NCBI GenBank assembly: GCA_934454635.1
Contig: CAKSFR010000009.1
Coordinates: forward strand, 62,001 to 126,000
Direction of reading: 5' to 3'
Source: an uncultured Ruminiclostridium sp.
GTDB lineage: Bacteria; Bacillota; Clostridia; Oscillospirales; Ruminococcaceae
Length of the DNA: 64,000 nucleotides
The position numbers and the translations under genes were made by a program. Positions 57,305-64,000 of this stretch are shown here, piece after piece. Numbering within the stretch: the first letter of the stretch is position 1; every line of letters starts with the position of its first letter. Under the pieces are notes generated by a model, which saw nothing but the letters and a program-made list of their open reading frames with translations, was not told the origin of the DNA and made no database searches.

Positions 57305-57895
57305 ATGAAAAAAACTGTTGTTACAATCTCGCGTGAATATGGTTCGGGCGGAAGAATCATAGGCAAAAAGCTGGCGGAAGCGCTCGGTTTCAGCTATTAC
57401 GACGGCGAGCTTCTCTCGCTTGTTGCAAAAGAAAGCGGATATACTGAGGATTTTGTTCGTCAGAACGACCAGAAAAAAACGCAGAGCTTGCTGTATCACC
57501 TCTACATAGGCAGCCAGATCCTGCCCGCTTCGGATATGATCTTTATAGCGCAGTCGCGTGTTATAAAGGATTTGCAGAAAAAGGAAAGCTGCGTAATTGT
57601 CGGACGCTGCGCGGATTATGTGCTGCGCGACTGCGACAATGTGATAAATCTGTTTTTCCACGCTCCGCTTGAAAGCCGCGCAAAGCGCGTTCAGGAGGAA
57701 TACGGCGAGAAGGCGGATAACTATAAGGCTTACGTTCAGAAAAAGGATAAGAGCCGTATCGCTTATTACAACTATTTTGCCGACGACGGCTGGGGAAAGG
57801 CACAGACATACGATCTTTCGATAAATTCCGACGTCGGAATCGACAATGCGGTGAAAATCGCAGTAGACTATATCAAGGCTAAGCAGGGCGAATAA
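57305..57895 (+). CDS. Cytidylate-kinase-like protein
   Basis: 196 residues. SREYGSGGRIIGKKLAEAL (residues 9-27) is a modified P-loop of the cytidylate kinase-like family, where GSGG replaces GxxxxGK[ST]. A long helical middle and an R-x-R-x...DKSRIAYYNYF lid region follow. Members often are nucleotide kinases of uncertain substrate; it is not the essential Cmk. Ribosome site GAAAGGTGG. Co-transcribed with thiN. Confidence 0.85.
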   Translation: MKKTVVTISREYGSGGRIIGKKLAEALGFSYYDGELLSLVAKESGYTEDFVRQNDQKKTQSLLYHLYIGSQILPASDMIFIAQSRVIKDLQKKESCVIVGRCADYVLRDCDNVINLFFHAPLESRAKRVQEEYGEKADNYKAYVQKKDKSRIAYYNYFADDGWGKAQTYDLSINSDVGIDNAVKIAVDYIKAKQGE

Positions 57896-57958
57896 TACTA
57901 AACCATAGATAAAAATTCTCACATAATCTATACCCGGTTTTTAATTGGTGATGAGTAT
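57895..57958. repeat. Short inverted-repeat element, degenerate copy 2
   Basis: Begins ATACTA (57895) and ends TTTTTAATTGGTGATGAGTAT (up to 57958), like 38401-38457 but with a decayed left arm. It overlaps the last base of the kinase-like gene. Confidence 0.5.
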
Positions 57959-57968
57959 AAAAAACAGG

Positions 57969-58014
57969 CGCGTTTGTCAATTTTTTCAAAAGGTATTGAC
58001 AAACGCGTTTTTTT
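57969..58014. terminator. Terminator merged with TetR promoter
   Basis: CGCGTTTGTCAAT (57969-57981) pairs perfectly with ATTGACAAACGCG (57995-58007), followed by TTTTTTT: a terminator for the upstream kinase-like gene. The right arm contains the -35 TTGACA of the TetR promoter. Confidence 0.8.
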
Positions 58015-58024
58015 GCGCTATAAT
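57996..58024 (+). promoter_or_regulatory. Promoter of the TetR gene
   Basis: -35 TTGACA (57996-58001), 17-bp spacer, -10 TATAAT (58019-58024). TGTTGAAT (58024-58031) and ATTCAACA (58051-58058) downstream form an inverted repeat that could be the TetR operator. Confidence 0.8.
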
Positions 58025-58072
58025 GTTGAATATAATTTCAATGAATTTTTATTCAACAAACGAGGCAATGAA

Positions 58073-58657
58073 ATGTCGACAAGAGAAGAACAAAAAGAAC
58101 AGCGCCGCAGGCTCATTCTGATGAAAGCGCTGGAGCTGTTCGTAAAAAGGGGTTACTCAGAAACGAAAATCGGCGATATAGCGAAAGCCGCGAACATGAG
58201 CACGGGGCTTATGTTCCACTATTTTGAATCGAAAGAACAACTTTATGAAGAGCTTGTAAAAATGGGGCTTCATGGCACAAACACGCCGCAGGAGATGAAT
58301 TTCAGCAGCCCGCTCGAATATTTCACGGGCTTTCTGAACGCGCTGTTCAGTTACGCAAAGGAGCAGCCGTGGGTTTTCTATATGTTCGTGCTTATGGCGC
58401 AGACGCAGAAAAACGAAGATACCCCGCCGCATATTCGTGAAATCGCAATGCAGGTCAATCAAATCGAAATTTCAGCAAAAATAATTGAACAGGGTCAAAA
58501 GGACGGAACGTTTCGCAGCGGCGACCCGCTGACGCTTTCAACCGCGTTCTGGTGCTGCGTTCAGGGTGTAATGGAATATCTCGCAGTTCGCCCCGATATG
58601 CCGCTTCCCGACCCCGAATGGATAGTTGACATTATCAAAGGAGAAAATGCAAAATGA
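58073..58657 (+). CDS. TetR-family repressor
   Basis: 194 residues starting MSTREEQKEQRRRLIL. N-terminal helix-turn-helix KIGDIAKAANMSTGLMFHYF (about 34-53), then an all-helical ligand domain. The gene overlaps the following oxidoreductase gene by ATGA, so it probably controls it and itself. The 48-base leader between -10 and ATG has an inverted repeat suited to autoregulation. ATG 58073 follows CGAGGCAATGA. Confidence 0.9.
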   Translation: MSTREEQKEQRRRLILMKALELFVKRGYSETKIGDIAKAANMSTGLMFHYFESKEQLYEELVKMGLHGTNTPQEMNFSSPLEYFTGFLNALFSYAKEQPWVFYMFVLMAQTQKNEDTPPHIREIAMQVNQIEISAKIIEQGQKDGTFRSGDPLTLSTAFWCCVQGVMEYLAVRPDMPLPDPEWIVDIIKGENAK

Positions 58658-60135
58658 AAAAAATAATCATAATCGGCGGAGGAATCGCAGGCTTATCTGC
58701 GGGAATATACGCACTGAAAGCGGGATTTGAAGCCGAGATTTACGAAAAGAACGCCGTTGCAGGCGGAGAATGTATGGGCTGGAACCGCGGCGGCTGTCAT
58801 ATCGACAACTGTATCCACTGGCTTACGGGAACATCGCCGACCTCGTCCATGCACAAGGTATGGCGGGACGTCGGAGCGCTCGACGATAACACGCAGTACG
58901 CCGACGTTGATATGTTCTATTCGTGCAGAGTGGGCGGCAGGGAGTGTACGCTTCACAACGACCTCGACCGCACGGAGCGCGAGCTTATTGCGATTTCTCC
59001 CGACGACGAAGCCGAGATACGCAAGCTGATCCAACATCTCAGATATACGGAGGATTGTCAGCTTCCCGCCGAAAAGCCTATGGACATGATGAGCATAAAG
59101 GATTATATCGCGCTCGGAAAAAACATGAGAAATATGCCGAAAGTGATGAAAGAATACGGCAAAATCAGCATTGCGGAGCTTGCTGCGCGGTTCCGCTCAC
59201 CGCTTATCCGCACATTGCTCACCGACTATATGCCCGCCGAATATACGGCATTCTCGTTTCTGATATCATACGCGACAATGACAAGCGGTAACGGAAAAAT
59301 TCCCGCCGGCGGCTCGCTCGCTATGGCTATGAGAATGCTCGAAAAATTCAAGGAAAACGGCGGCAAAATTAACCTAAACGCTCCCGTAAAGAAGATTCTG
59401 ATTGAAAACAAAAAAGCGGTCGGAATCGAACTTGAAAACAACGAAAAAATAACCGCCGATTTCATAATCTCGGCGGTCGATACGAATTTACTTTTTACAA
59501 GGCTGCTTGATGAAAGGCTGATTCCCGCTAAACTTACTCTTCCCTACCGCAGTTCCGAAAAACATCCCACGATGAGCGGTTTTCAGATCGCATACGAAGC
59601 CGATGAGGCGTGCGCGCCCAAAGGAACGATTCTTTTCGGCTGCGAACCGTTCAAAATGAACAAAAAAGAAATAAGCCGTCTCAGTCTCAAAAGCTATTCC
59701 TATGAAAAGTCGTTCGCGCCCGAGGGAAAAACTGTTCTTCAAACAAATGTTGCGCAGTACGACGACGATTTTCTTTACTGGAAAAGCCTTTCGCCCGAGG
59801 ATTACCGTAGCGTAAAAGCGAAGCTTGCCGAAACTGTCACCGTACGAATCACCGCGCAGTTTCCCGAACTCAAGGACAGCCTGAAAATGCTCGACTGCTG
59901 GACTCCGCTCACCTACGAGCGGTACTGCGGCGCATACCACGGCTCGTACATGGGCTTCATTACAAGACCCGGAGTAAAGCAGAGCAAGATAAACGGCGTA
60001 ATCAAAGGAATCGGCGGGCTGTACGTTGCGGGGCAGTGGATAATGAGCCCCGGTGGACTTCCGATAGCGGCTGTTTCGGGAAAATTCGCCGTTCAGAGGA
60101 TACTCAAAAAACTCGGACGCTCGGTTGAAATATGA
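58654..60135 (+). CDS. FAD-dependent oxidoreductase, phytoene-desaturase-like
   Basis: 493 residues. The N-terminal dinucleotide-binding motif is IIGGGIAGLSAGIYALKAG (6-24), followed by an acidic residue (EIYEKN). A Cys-rich GGECMGWNRGGCHIDNCIHW segment comes next, where carotenoid desaturases have GGR. The C-terminal YVAGQWIMSPGGLPIAAVSG motif closes the FAD site. It is of the CrtI/NAD(P)-FAD family; substrate unknown, possibly lipid or terpenoid. Regulated by the coupled TetR. Confidence 0.85.
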   Translation: MKKIIIIGGGIAGLSAGIYALKAGFEAEIYEKNAVAGGECMGWNRGGCHIDNCIHWLTGTSPTSSMHKVWRDVGALDDNTQYADVDMFYSCRVGGRECTLHNDLDRTERELIAISPDDEAEIRKLIQHLRYTEDCQLPAEKPMDMMSIKDYIALGKNMRNMPKVMKEYGKISIAELAARFRSPLIRTLLTDYMPAEYTAFSFLISYATMTSGNGKIPAGGSLAMAMRMLEKFKENGGKINLNAPVKKILIENKKAVGIELENNEKITADFIISAVDTNLLFTRLLDERLIPAKLTLPYRSSEKHPTMSGFQIAYEADEACAPKGTILFGCEPFKMNKKEISRLSLKSYSYEKSFAPEGKTVLQTNVAQYDDDFLYWKSLSPEDYRSVKAKLAETVTVRITAQFPELKDSLKMLDCWTPLTYERYCGAYHGSYMGFITRPGVKQSKINGVIKGIGGLYVAGQWIMSPGGLPIAAVSGKFAVQRILKKLGRSVEI

Positions 60136-60171
60136 AAAAAGGTCGGTATCAATCGCGATACCGACCTTTTT
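60136..60171. terminator. Bidirectional terminator
   Basis: GGTCGGTATC/GATACCGACC with AATCGC loop, A-run before and T-run after; serves the oxidoreductase and the convergent biotin operon. Confidence 0.9.
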
Positions 60172-60178
60172 ATTCGAT

Positions 60179-61576
60179 TTATACGGGCATTACCTTGTTT
60201 GCCTTATCAGCGTGAATGCTGTCAATGCCGTTCTTCTTGTCGCGGCGCTTCTCAAAGAATTTCTCCGCAACCTGTCCGAACATTGCATAGCTGAGAACGT
60301 CCTCGTCCTGTTCGCTCCACTTTGCAGCCTCAGCCCTGAGCTTATCAAGCTCGGGAGCAATAAGGTCTGCGGGGCGACAGTCGATAGGCTTTTCGTCGCC
60401 GAGAATCTTTTTACGGAACTCGGGGTCGATAGGCGCGGGAGTCTTTCCGTATTCGCCCTTTACAATGCCCTTAAATTCCTTTGTAACGGTCTTATAGCGT
60501 TCGCCGAGAATTACGTTGAACACTGCCTGAGTGCCGACGATCTGTGAAGTAGGCGTTACAAGCGGAGGATAACCCGCGTCCGCTCTTACGCGAGGAACTT
60601 CGCGGAGAACTTCCTCGAATTTGTCGGACTTGCCCGCCTGCTTGAGCTGAGAAAGCAGGTTGGAGAGCATTCCGCCCGGAACCTGATAAATAAGCGCGTT
60701 TGCGTCAACCGCAAGCATTTTCGGATCGAGCAGACCGCTGTCAATATACTTCTTGCGCAGCGGCATAAAGTAATCGCGGATTTCGGTGAGCTGCTTCAGG
60801 TCAAGTCCCGTGTCGTATTCCGTACCCTGAAGCGCGGCAACGATAGACTCCGTGGGAGCGTGGGAAGTGCCGAGCGCGAGGGGCGACATAGCGGTATCTA
60901 CCGCGTCAACACCCGCTTCGATTGCCTTTAACAGGCACATTGAAGCAAGACCCGAAGTGTAGTGCGTATGAAGCTGAACGGGGATTTTAACGTTTGCTTT
61001 CAGTGCTTTTACAAGCTCCTCGGTAGCATATGGAGTGAGCAGCGCCGCCATATCCTTGATACAGATCGAATCTGCGCCCGCTTCTTCGATACGCTTCGCA
61101 TAGTTTACATAATATTCGGTCGTGAAAATGTCGCCGAGAGTATATGACATTGCGATCTGCGTGTGCGCGCCCTCTTTTTTAGCCGCCTTTACGGCGGTTT
61201 CAAGATTGCGTATGTCGTTGAGCGCGTCGAAAATTCTGATTATATCAATACCGTTCGCAACAGACTTCTGAACGAAATATTCAACAACGTCGTCGGCGTA
61301 ATGGCGATAACCGAGCATATTCTGTCCACGGAAAAGCATCTGAAGCTTAGAGTTGGGCATTTCCTTTCTTAAAACGCGGAGCCTTTCCCACGGATCCTCA
61401 TTAAGAAAGCGCAGGCAGGCATCGAATGTCGCGCCGCCCCAGCATTCAACCGAGTGGAAGCCTACCTTATCGATAGTGCTTAAAATAGGGCGCATTTCGT
61501 CCGTCGTCATGCGGGTCGCGATAAGCGACTGGTGCGCGTCACGAAGGACGGTTTCGGTAATTTTGACCTTAGCCAT
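60179..61576 (-). CDS. oadA: Carboxyltransferase 5S / oxaloacetate decarboxylase alpha subunit
   Basis: 465 residues. HMGL-like TIM barrel: TETVLRDAHQSLIATRM (8-24) holds the metal and pyruvate site, QLHTHYTSG and GGMLSNL are conserved. It moves a carboxyl group between pyruvate/oxaloacetate and carboxybiotin. Unlike OadA it has no biotin domain of its own, as in the 5S subunit of transcarboxylase. It ends the operon; the biotin protein gene is 19 bases upstream. ATG 61576 has AAGGAAAAT upstream. Confidence 0.88.
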   Translation of the reverse strand: MAKVKITETVLRDAHQSLIATRMTTDEMRPILSTIDKVGFHSVECWGGATFDACLRFLNEDPWERLRVLRKEMPNSKLQMLFRGQNMLGYRHYADDVVEYFVQKSVANGIDIIRIFDALNDIRNLETAVKAAKKEGAHTQIAMSYTLGDIFTTEYYVNYAKRIEEAGADSICIKDMAALLTPYATEELVKALKANVKIPVQLHTHYTSGLASMCLLKAIEAGVDAVDTAMSPLALGTSHAPTESIVAALQGTEYDTGLDLKQLTEIRDYFMPLRKKYIDSGLLDPKMLAVDANALIYQVPGGMLSNLLSQLKQAGKSDKFEEVLREVPRVRADAGYPPLVTPTSQIVGTQAVFNVILGERYKTVTKEFKGIVKGEYGKTPAPIDPEFRKKILGDEKPIDCRPADLIAPELDKLRAEAAKWSEQDEDVLSYAMFGQVAEKFFEKRRDKKNGIDSIHADKANKVMPV

Positions 61577-61595
61577 AGTTTTATTTTCCTTTCGA

Positions 61596-61943
61596 TTATG
61601 CGTTGATAGTCGCAATAAGCGTGCCCGTTTCAACGGAATCGCCCTTGCTTACGTTAATGGAAGCAATTGTTCCCTCGCAGGTCGCGGGAACCTCGTTTTC
61701 CATCTTCATAGCCTCAATAACAACGATAGGCGTGCCGTTGCTTACCTTATCGCCGACCTTGAGCTTAACTTCCATAACCGTTCCGGGCATGGGGCATTCG
61801 ATCTTTACGTTACCTGCCGCGCCTGCGGGAGTAGCCTTTTTCGGAGCGGGAGCCGCGGTCTGTACGGGAGCTGCGGAAGCGTCTGCTTCTTCAACGGTTA
61901 CGTCATAAGCTGTGCCGTTTACTGTAATATTGTATCTTTTCAT
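61596..61943 (-). CDS. Biotin carboxyl carrier protein (1.3S type)
   Basis: 115 residues: a small N-terminal domain, an Ala/Pro-rich linker (28-42), and a biotinyl domain with IEAMKMEN, where Lys 80 carries biotin. The conserved CPMPGTVMEVKLKVGD segment precedes it. It shuttles carboxyl groups between the two catalytic subunits encoded on either side. ATG 61943 follows AGGGAATATC. Confidence 0.92.
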   Translation of the reverse strand: MKRYNITVNGTAYDVTVEEADASAAPVQTAAPAPKKATPAGAAGNVKIECPMPGTVMEVKLKVGDKVSNGTPIVVIEAMKMENEVPATCEGTIASINVSKGDSVETGTLIATINA

Positions 61944-61962
61944 GGTGATATTCCCTTTCTGT

Positions 61963-63339
61963 TTAATATACAAAGTTGATATGCTTTCTCTGCGGAGCGG
62001 AAACGCGCTTGCTGCTCATAAGTTCAACTGCGGATAAAACGGCTTCCTTTGCGTCTGCCGCTTCAACTATACGGTCAATGCTGCCGTATCCCGCGAGCGT
62101 GTAGGGAGAAGCCTCGTTCGCTTCATAATCGCCGACAAGCTGCGCTTCGTTCGAGCCGTTGAGCGTATCGCCCTTGAGCATGATAACGGCAGCCTTGGGA
62201 GCCGCCGCGGAAATAACCGCGTCCTCGTATGCGATAACGAAATCGCTTGCGGGAGCTATCGCGCAGTAAGCCGAGCCGTAAGCTCTGCCCGTGATGAGCG
62301 TGATTTTGGGAGTTGTAGCGCTGGAGTAAACCTGCGCAAGCTTTGCCGCGTCACGGATACTTCCGGAAAGCTCCTTTGCAGCTCCGCCGTCGAAGCCTTC
62401 GCTGTTAAGTACTGTAACCACGGGAATAGAGAAAGCGTCGCAGAACGAAACGAAGCGCGCTATCTTCGCGCTGTCATCGGCAGTGAGCTTCGCCGCAGTC
62501 TTATCGGTTGCAATAAAACCGACGGTTCTCCATCTCAGACTTGCAAACGCGGTATATGCCGCCGTTCCGAAGTCCGCATAAAGCTCTGTAACGCTGTTTT
62601 TGTCGGAAATCGCTTCAACAAGAGCGCCTGCTGTAAGGGTGGAAGTTACCTCCGCGTCGTTTTCAGCGGAAAGGTCATTTCCCGAAATTTCAAGATTGTT
62701 CGAGGGAAGAATGCGGATAAGCTTCTTCACTTCCTCGATTGCGGCAGCCTCGTCCTTTGCGACAATTGCCGCCGTTCCGGACTTTGCCGCGTTTTCAGCG
62801 GTTCCCGCGCCGGGCATATTACCGTCCTCGGCAACAAAGGGTGCGGTCATAAAGAACTCCGAAGCCTCGGTCATTACAACAAAATCAGCCATGCACGCCG
62901 TCATAGCGGCAGTTCCCGCGCAAATTCCAGCAACAAGAGAGATCTGAGGAACAACGCCGGAAAGCTGTGCGCTTGCACAGGCAATATCGGAATATGCGTC
63001 GAGCATTTCCGCGCCCTCGCTTATGTCGCCGCCCTTGCTGTCGTAAATTCCGACAACCGGAGCGCCGTTCTTTATCGCAAGTTCGTAAACCTTTCTTATT
63101 TTCGCTGCCGAAGCCTTGTTCACTGCGCCGCCTTTAACGGAAACGTCCTGTGAAAAGGCGTAAACGGGCGCGCCGTCTACTGTTCCGCAGCCGGTAATAA
63201 CGCTTGCAGGCTCGCCGCTTGCGCTTATGAACTTATCCAGCTCAACAAAACTTTCCTCGTCAAACAGGGAAATAAGTCTTTCTCTGGCTTTACTGTCGGC
63301 GAGCGCCTGTTCCAGTTCAGCCAATGTTTTCTTAGCCAC
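61963..63339 (-). CDS. Acyl-CoA carboxyltransferase (12S-type)
   Basis: 458 residues of the carboxyltransferase family (PF01039): N-terminal RERLISLFDEESFVELDKF, paired crotonase-like halves with VGIYDSKGGDISEG, SLVAGICAGTAA and GRAYGSAYCAIA. It acts on acyl-CoA, probably methylmalonyl- or acetyl-CoA. With the 1.3S and 5S partners the trio matches transcarboxylase. The second half is low in typical CoA-site glycine pairs (GG-x-GG), so substrate is uncertain. First gene of the operon. Confidence 0.85.
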   Translation of the reverse strand: MAKKTLAELEQALADSKARERLISLFDEESFVELDKFISASGEPASVITGCGTVDGAPVYAFSQDVSVKGGAVNKASAAKIRKVYELAIKNGAPVVGIYDSKGGDISEGAEMLDAYSDIACASAQLSGVVPQISLVAGICAGTAAMTACMADFVVMTEASEFFMTAPFVAEDGNMPGAGTAENAAKSGTAAIVAKDEAAAIEEVKKLIRILPSNNLEISGNDLSAENDAEVTSTLTAGALVEAISDKNSVTELYADFGTAAYTAFASLRWRTVGFIATDKTAAKLTADDSAKIARFVSFCDAFSIPVVTVLNSEGFDGGAAKELSGSIRDAAKLAQVYSSATTPKITLITGRAYGSAYCAIAPASDFVIAYEDAVISAAAPKAAVIMLKGDTLNGSNEAQLVGDYEANEASPYTLAGYGSIDRIVEAADAKEAVLSAVELMSSKRVSAPQRKHINFVY

Positions 63340-63408
63340 CTTGGTAATTCCTCCATTCTTGTATTTGAAAGAGGCGGTCCACCCGTCTCAAAAATTTTAC
63401 CATTTTAC

Positions 63409-63437
63409 ATTATACACTAAAACGGCGAAAAAAACAA
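63409..63437 (-). promoter_or_regulatory. Promoter of the carboxyltransferase operon
   Basis: Minus strand -35 TTGTTT (63432-63437), 17-bp spacer, -10 TATAAT (63409-63414). The -35 box lies in the loop and stem of the pheA terminator. Confidence 0.7.
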
Positions 63438-63457
63438 GTGTTTTTTCGCCGTTTTTT
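63421..63457 (-). terminator. Terminator of the prephenate dehydratase gene
   Basis: AACGGCGAAAAAA/TTTTTTCGCCGTT stem, then T-rich on the minus strand. It overlaps the next operon's promoter. Confidence 0.8.
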
Positions 63458-63479
63458 CAAAAAAATTCCATTTTGGGAA

Positions 63480-64000
63480 CTATATTTCCGCATAGTTTCC
63501 GAGAAAACGATAATATTTCAGCTCGTCCTCGAGGTTATTAAGCAGCTTGACAACATCGGCGCTCCTTATGCTTCCGATAAAATCAAGGTAAAAAACAACG
63601 TCGAACGCGTCATCCTTTACGTCTGCAAAGCCCGACGGAATGGGCTTGCTTTCAATGCGCGAGAGGTTCAGCCCGCAGTACGCAAAGCGCGTAAGCAGGC
63701 GGTAAAGACTTCCGGGAGTGTGCGGAATTGTAAGCGAAAGCGAAATCACGGAAGCTTCCTCGGGAACTTCCAGCCTGTTTGAGATAAGGATAAACCGCGT
63801 GAAGTTGTCCTTTATATCGGCGATATTTTCCGCAGCGACCGCAAGCCCGAACATCTTCGCGCAGGAGCGCGAACATATCGCGCCGCAGCTGTCGGCGTCA
63901 AGTCCCGCGACATATTCCGCAGCCTCGGCGGTCGTTCGCATGACGGTGGTTTTCGCGCCGTTTTCCGCGAGAAATCCGCTGCACTGGCGAAGCGCCATTT
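63480..64000 (-). CDS. pheA: Prephenate dehydratase, C-terminal part (5' end outside window)
   Basis: About 173 visible residues. The end of the dehydratase domain is seen (DNFTRFILISNRL, the TRF motif), followed by an ACT regulatory domain with PGSLYRLLTRFAYCGLNLSRIESKPIP, the GALV/ESRP-like phenylalanine-binding region. It makes phenylpyruvate from prephenate and is normally inhibited by phenylalanine. Whether a chorismate mutase domain precedes it cannot be seen. Confidence 0.88.
   Translation of the reverse strand, partial: MALRQCSGFLAENGAKTTVMRTTAEAAEYVAGLDADSCGAICSRSCAKMFGLAVAAENIADIKDNFTRFILISNRLEVPEEASVISLSLTIPHTPGSLYRLLTRFAYCGLNLSRIESKPIPSGFADVKDDAFDVVFYLDFIGSIRSADVVKLLNNLEDELKYYRFLGNYAEI

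Noticed and set aside
1..64000. tRNA, rRNA, riboswitch or CRISPR loci
   Set aside because: I scanned for T-loop-like GTTCRA patterns, known leader motifs and short regular repeats, and found none convincing. A covariance-model search would be decisive.

Overview
The window joins two kinds of DNA from a low-to-mid GC Gram-positive anaerobe. Gene content (AzlCD, a PutP-type symporter, LysM/G5/M23 cell-wall hydrolase, transcarboxylase-type biotin enzymes, NHLM-type peptide export), strong Shine-Dalgarno sites and consensus SigA promoters point to a Clostridia, most likely Oscillospiraceae/Ruminococcus-like gut bacterium. This taxonomic guess rests on gene content only.

Positions 1 to about 22.6 kb are the replication, lysogeny and cargo part of a prophage or related element. 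Read on the minus strand from 16.2 kb to 1 it encodes: an ImmA/IrrE-type regulator, a sigma-like factor, small proteins, a RecB-like DUF2800 protein, a DUF2815 protein, a family A DNA polymerase, a DUF4406-like protein, a D5-type primase-helicase, a VRR-NUC nuclease, an SNF2 helicase, a late sigma-like regulator, an HNH nuclease, a small terminase, a short SAM synthetase and a ParB-DNA methyltransferase. Structural genes and the other end lie left of the window, and no integrase is visible. Rightwards from a divergent promoter at 16.2-16.3 kb come a Cro-like repressor, a TcmP/three-Cys radical SAM pair, and a restriction-modification module with two MvaI/BcnI-family nucleases, a small AbrB-like regulator and two DNA methyltransferases.

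At about 22.6 kb the element abuts a type I restriction locus whose hsdM lacks its 5' third. hsdS, an abortive-infection-like gene and a complete hsdR follow. A GC-rich palindromic repeat (28.9-29.3 kb) then leads into ordinary chromosome: an XRE regulator, zinc-ribbon and lipoprotein genes, a MITE-like element, an M23 peptidase, azlCD, putP, and a second, larger block of the same GC-rich repeats (37.7-38.4 kb).

The most interesting locus is 38.8-54.3 kb, an apparently undescribed RiPP system. Seven tandem Nif11-leader precursor genes each encode a 71-residue leader ending in VAAG and a 73-81-residue core with 9-13 cysteines and, in most copies, a KYKGGLWxCY...NN tail. Upstream lies a radical SAM/SPASM maturase. 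Downstream is an export operon: HlyD-like stub, C39-peptidase ABC transporter and second NHLM ABC transporter. That operon runs without a gap into a histidine kinase, a response regulator with a SARP-like DNA-binding domain, a STAS protein and a nucleosidase-family protein. The precursor promoter carries two 7-bp direct repeats at 11-bp pitch, 8 bp upstream of the -10 box, which is the layout known for SARP activators. The proposed loop is that the kinase/SARP pair turns on the precursor array, the maturase crosslinks the cores, and the transporters cleave and export them.

The right end (54.4-64 kb) is housekeeping: pyrB with a fused PyrI-type zinc domain, a small HEYGH membrane protein, a phosphopantetheinyl transferase, thiamine pyrophosphokinase, a cytidylate-kinase-like protein, a TetR/FAD-oxidoreductase pair, a three-gene biotin carboxyltransferase operon, and the 3' end of a prephenate dehydratase gene.
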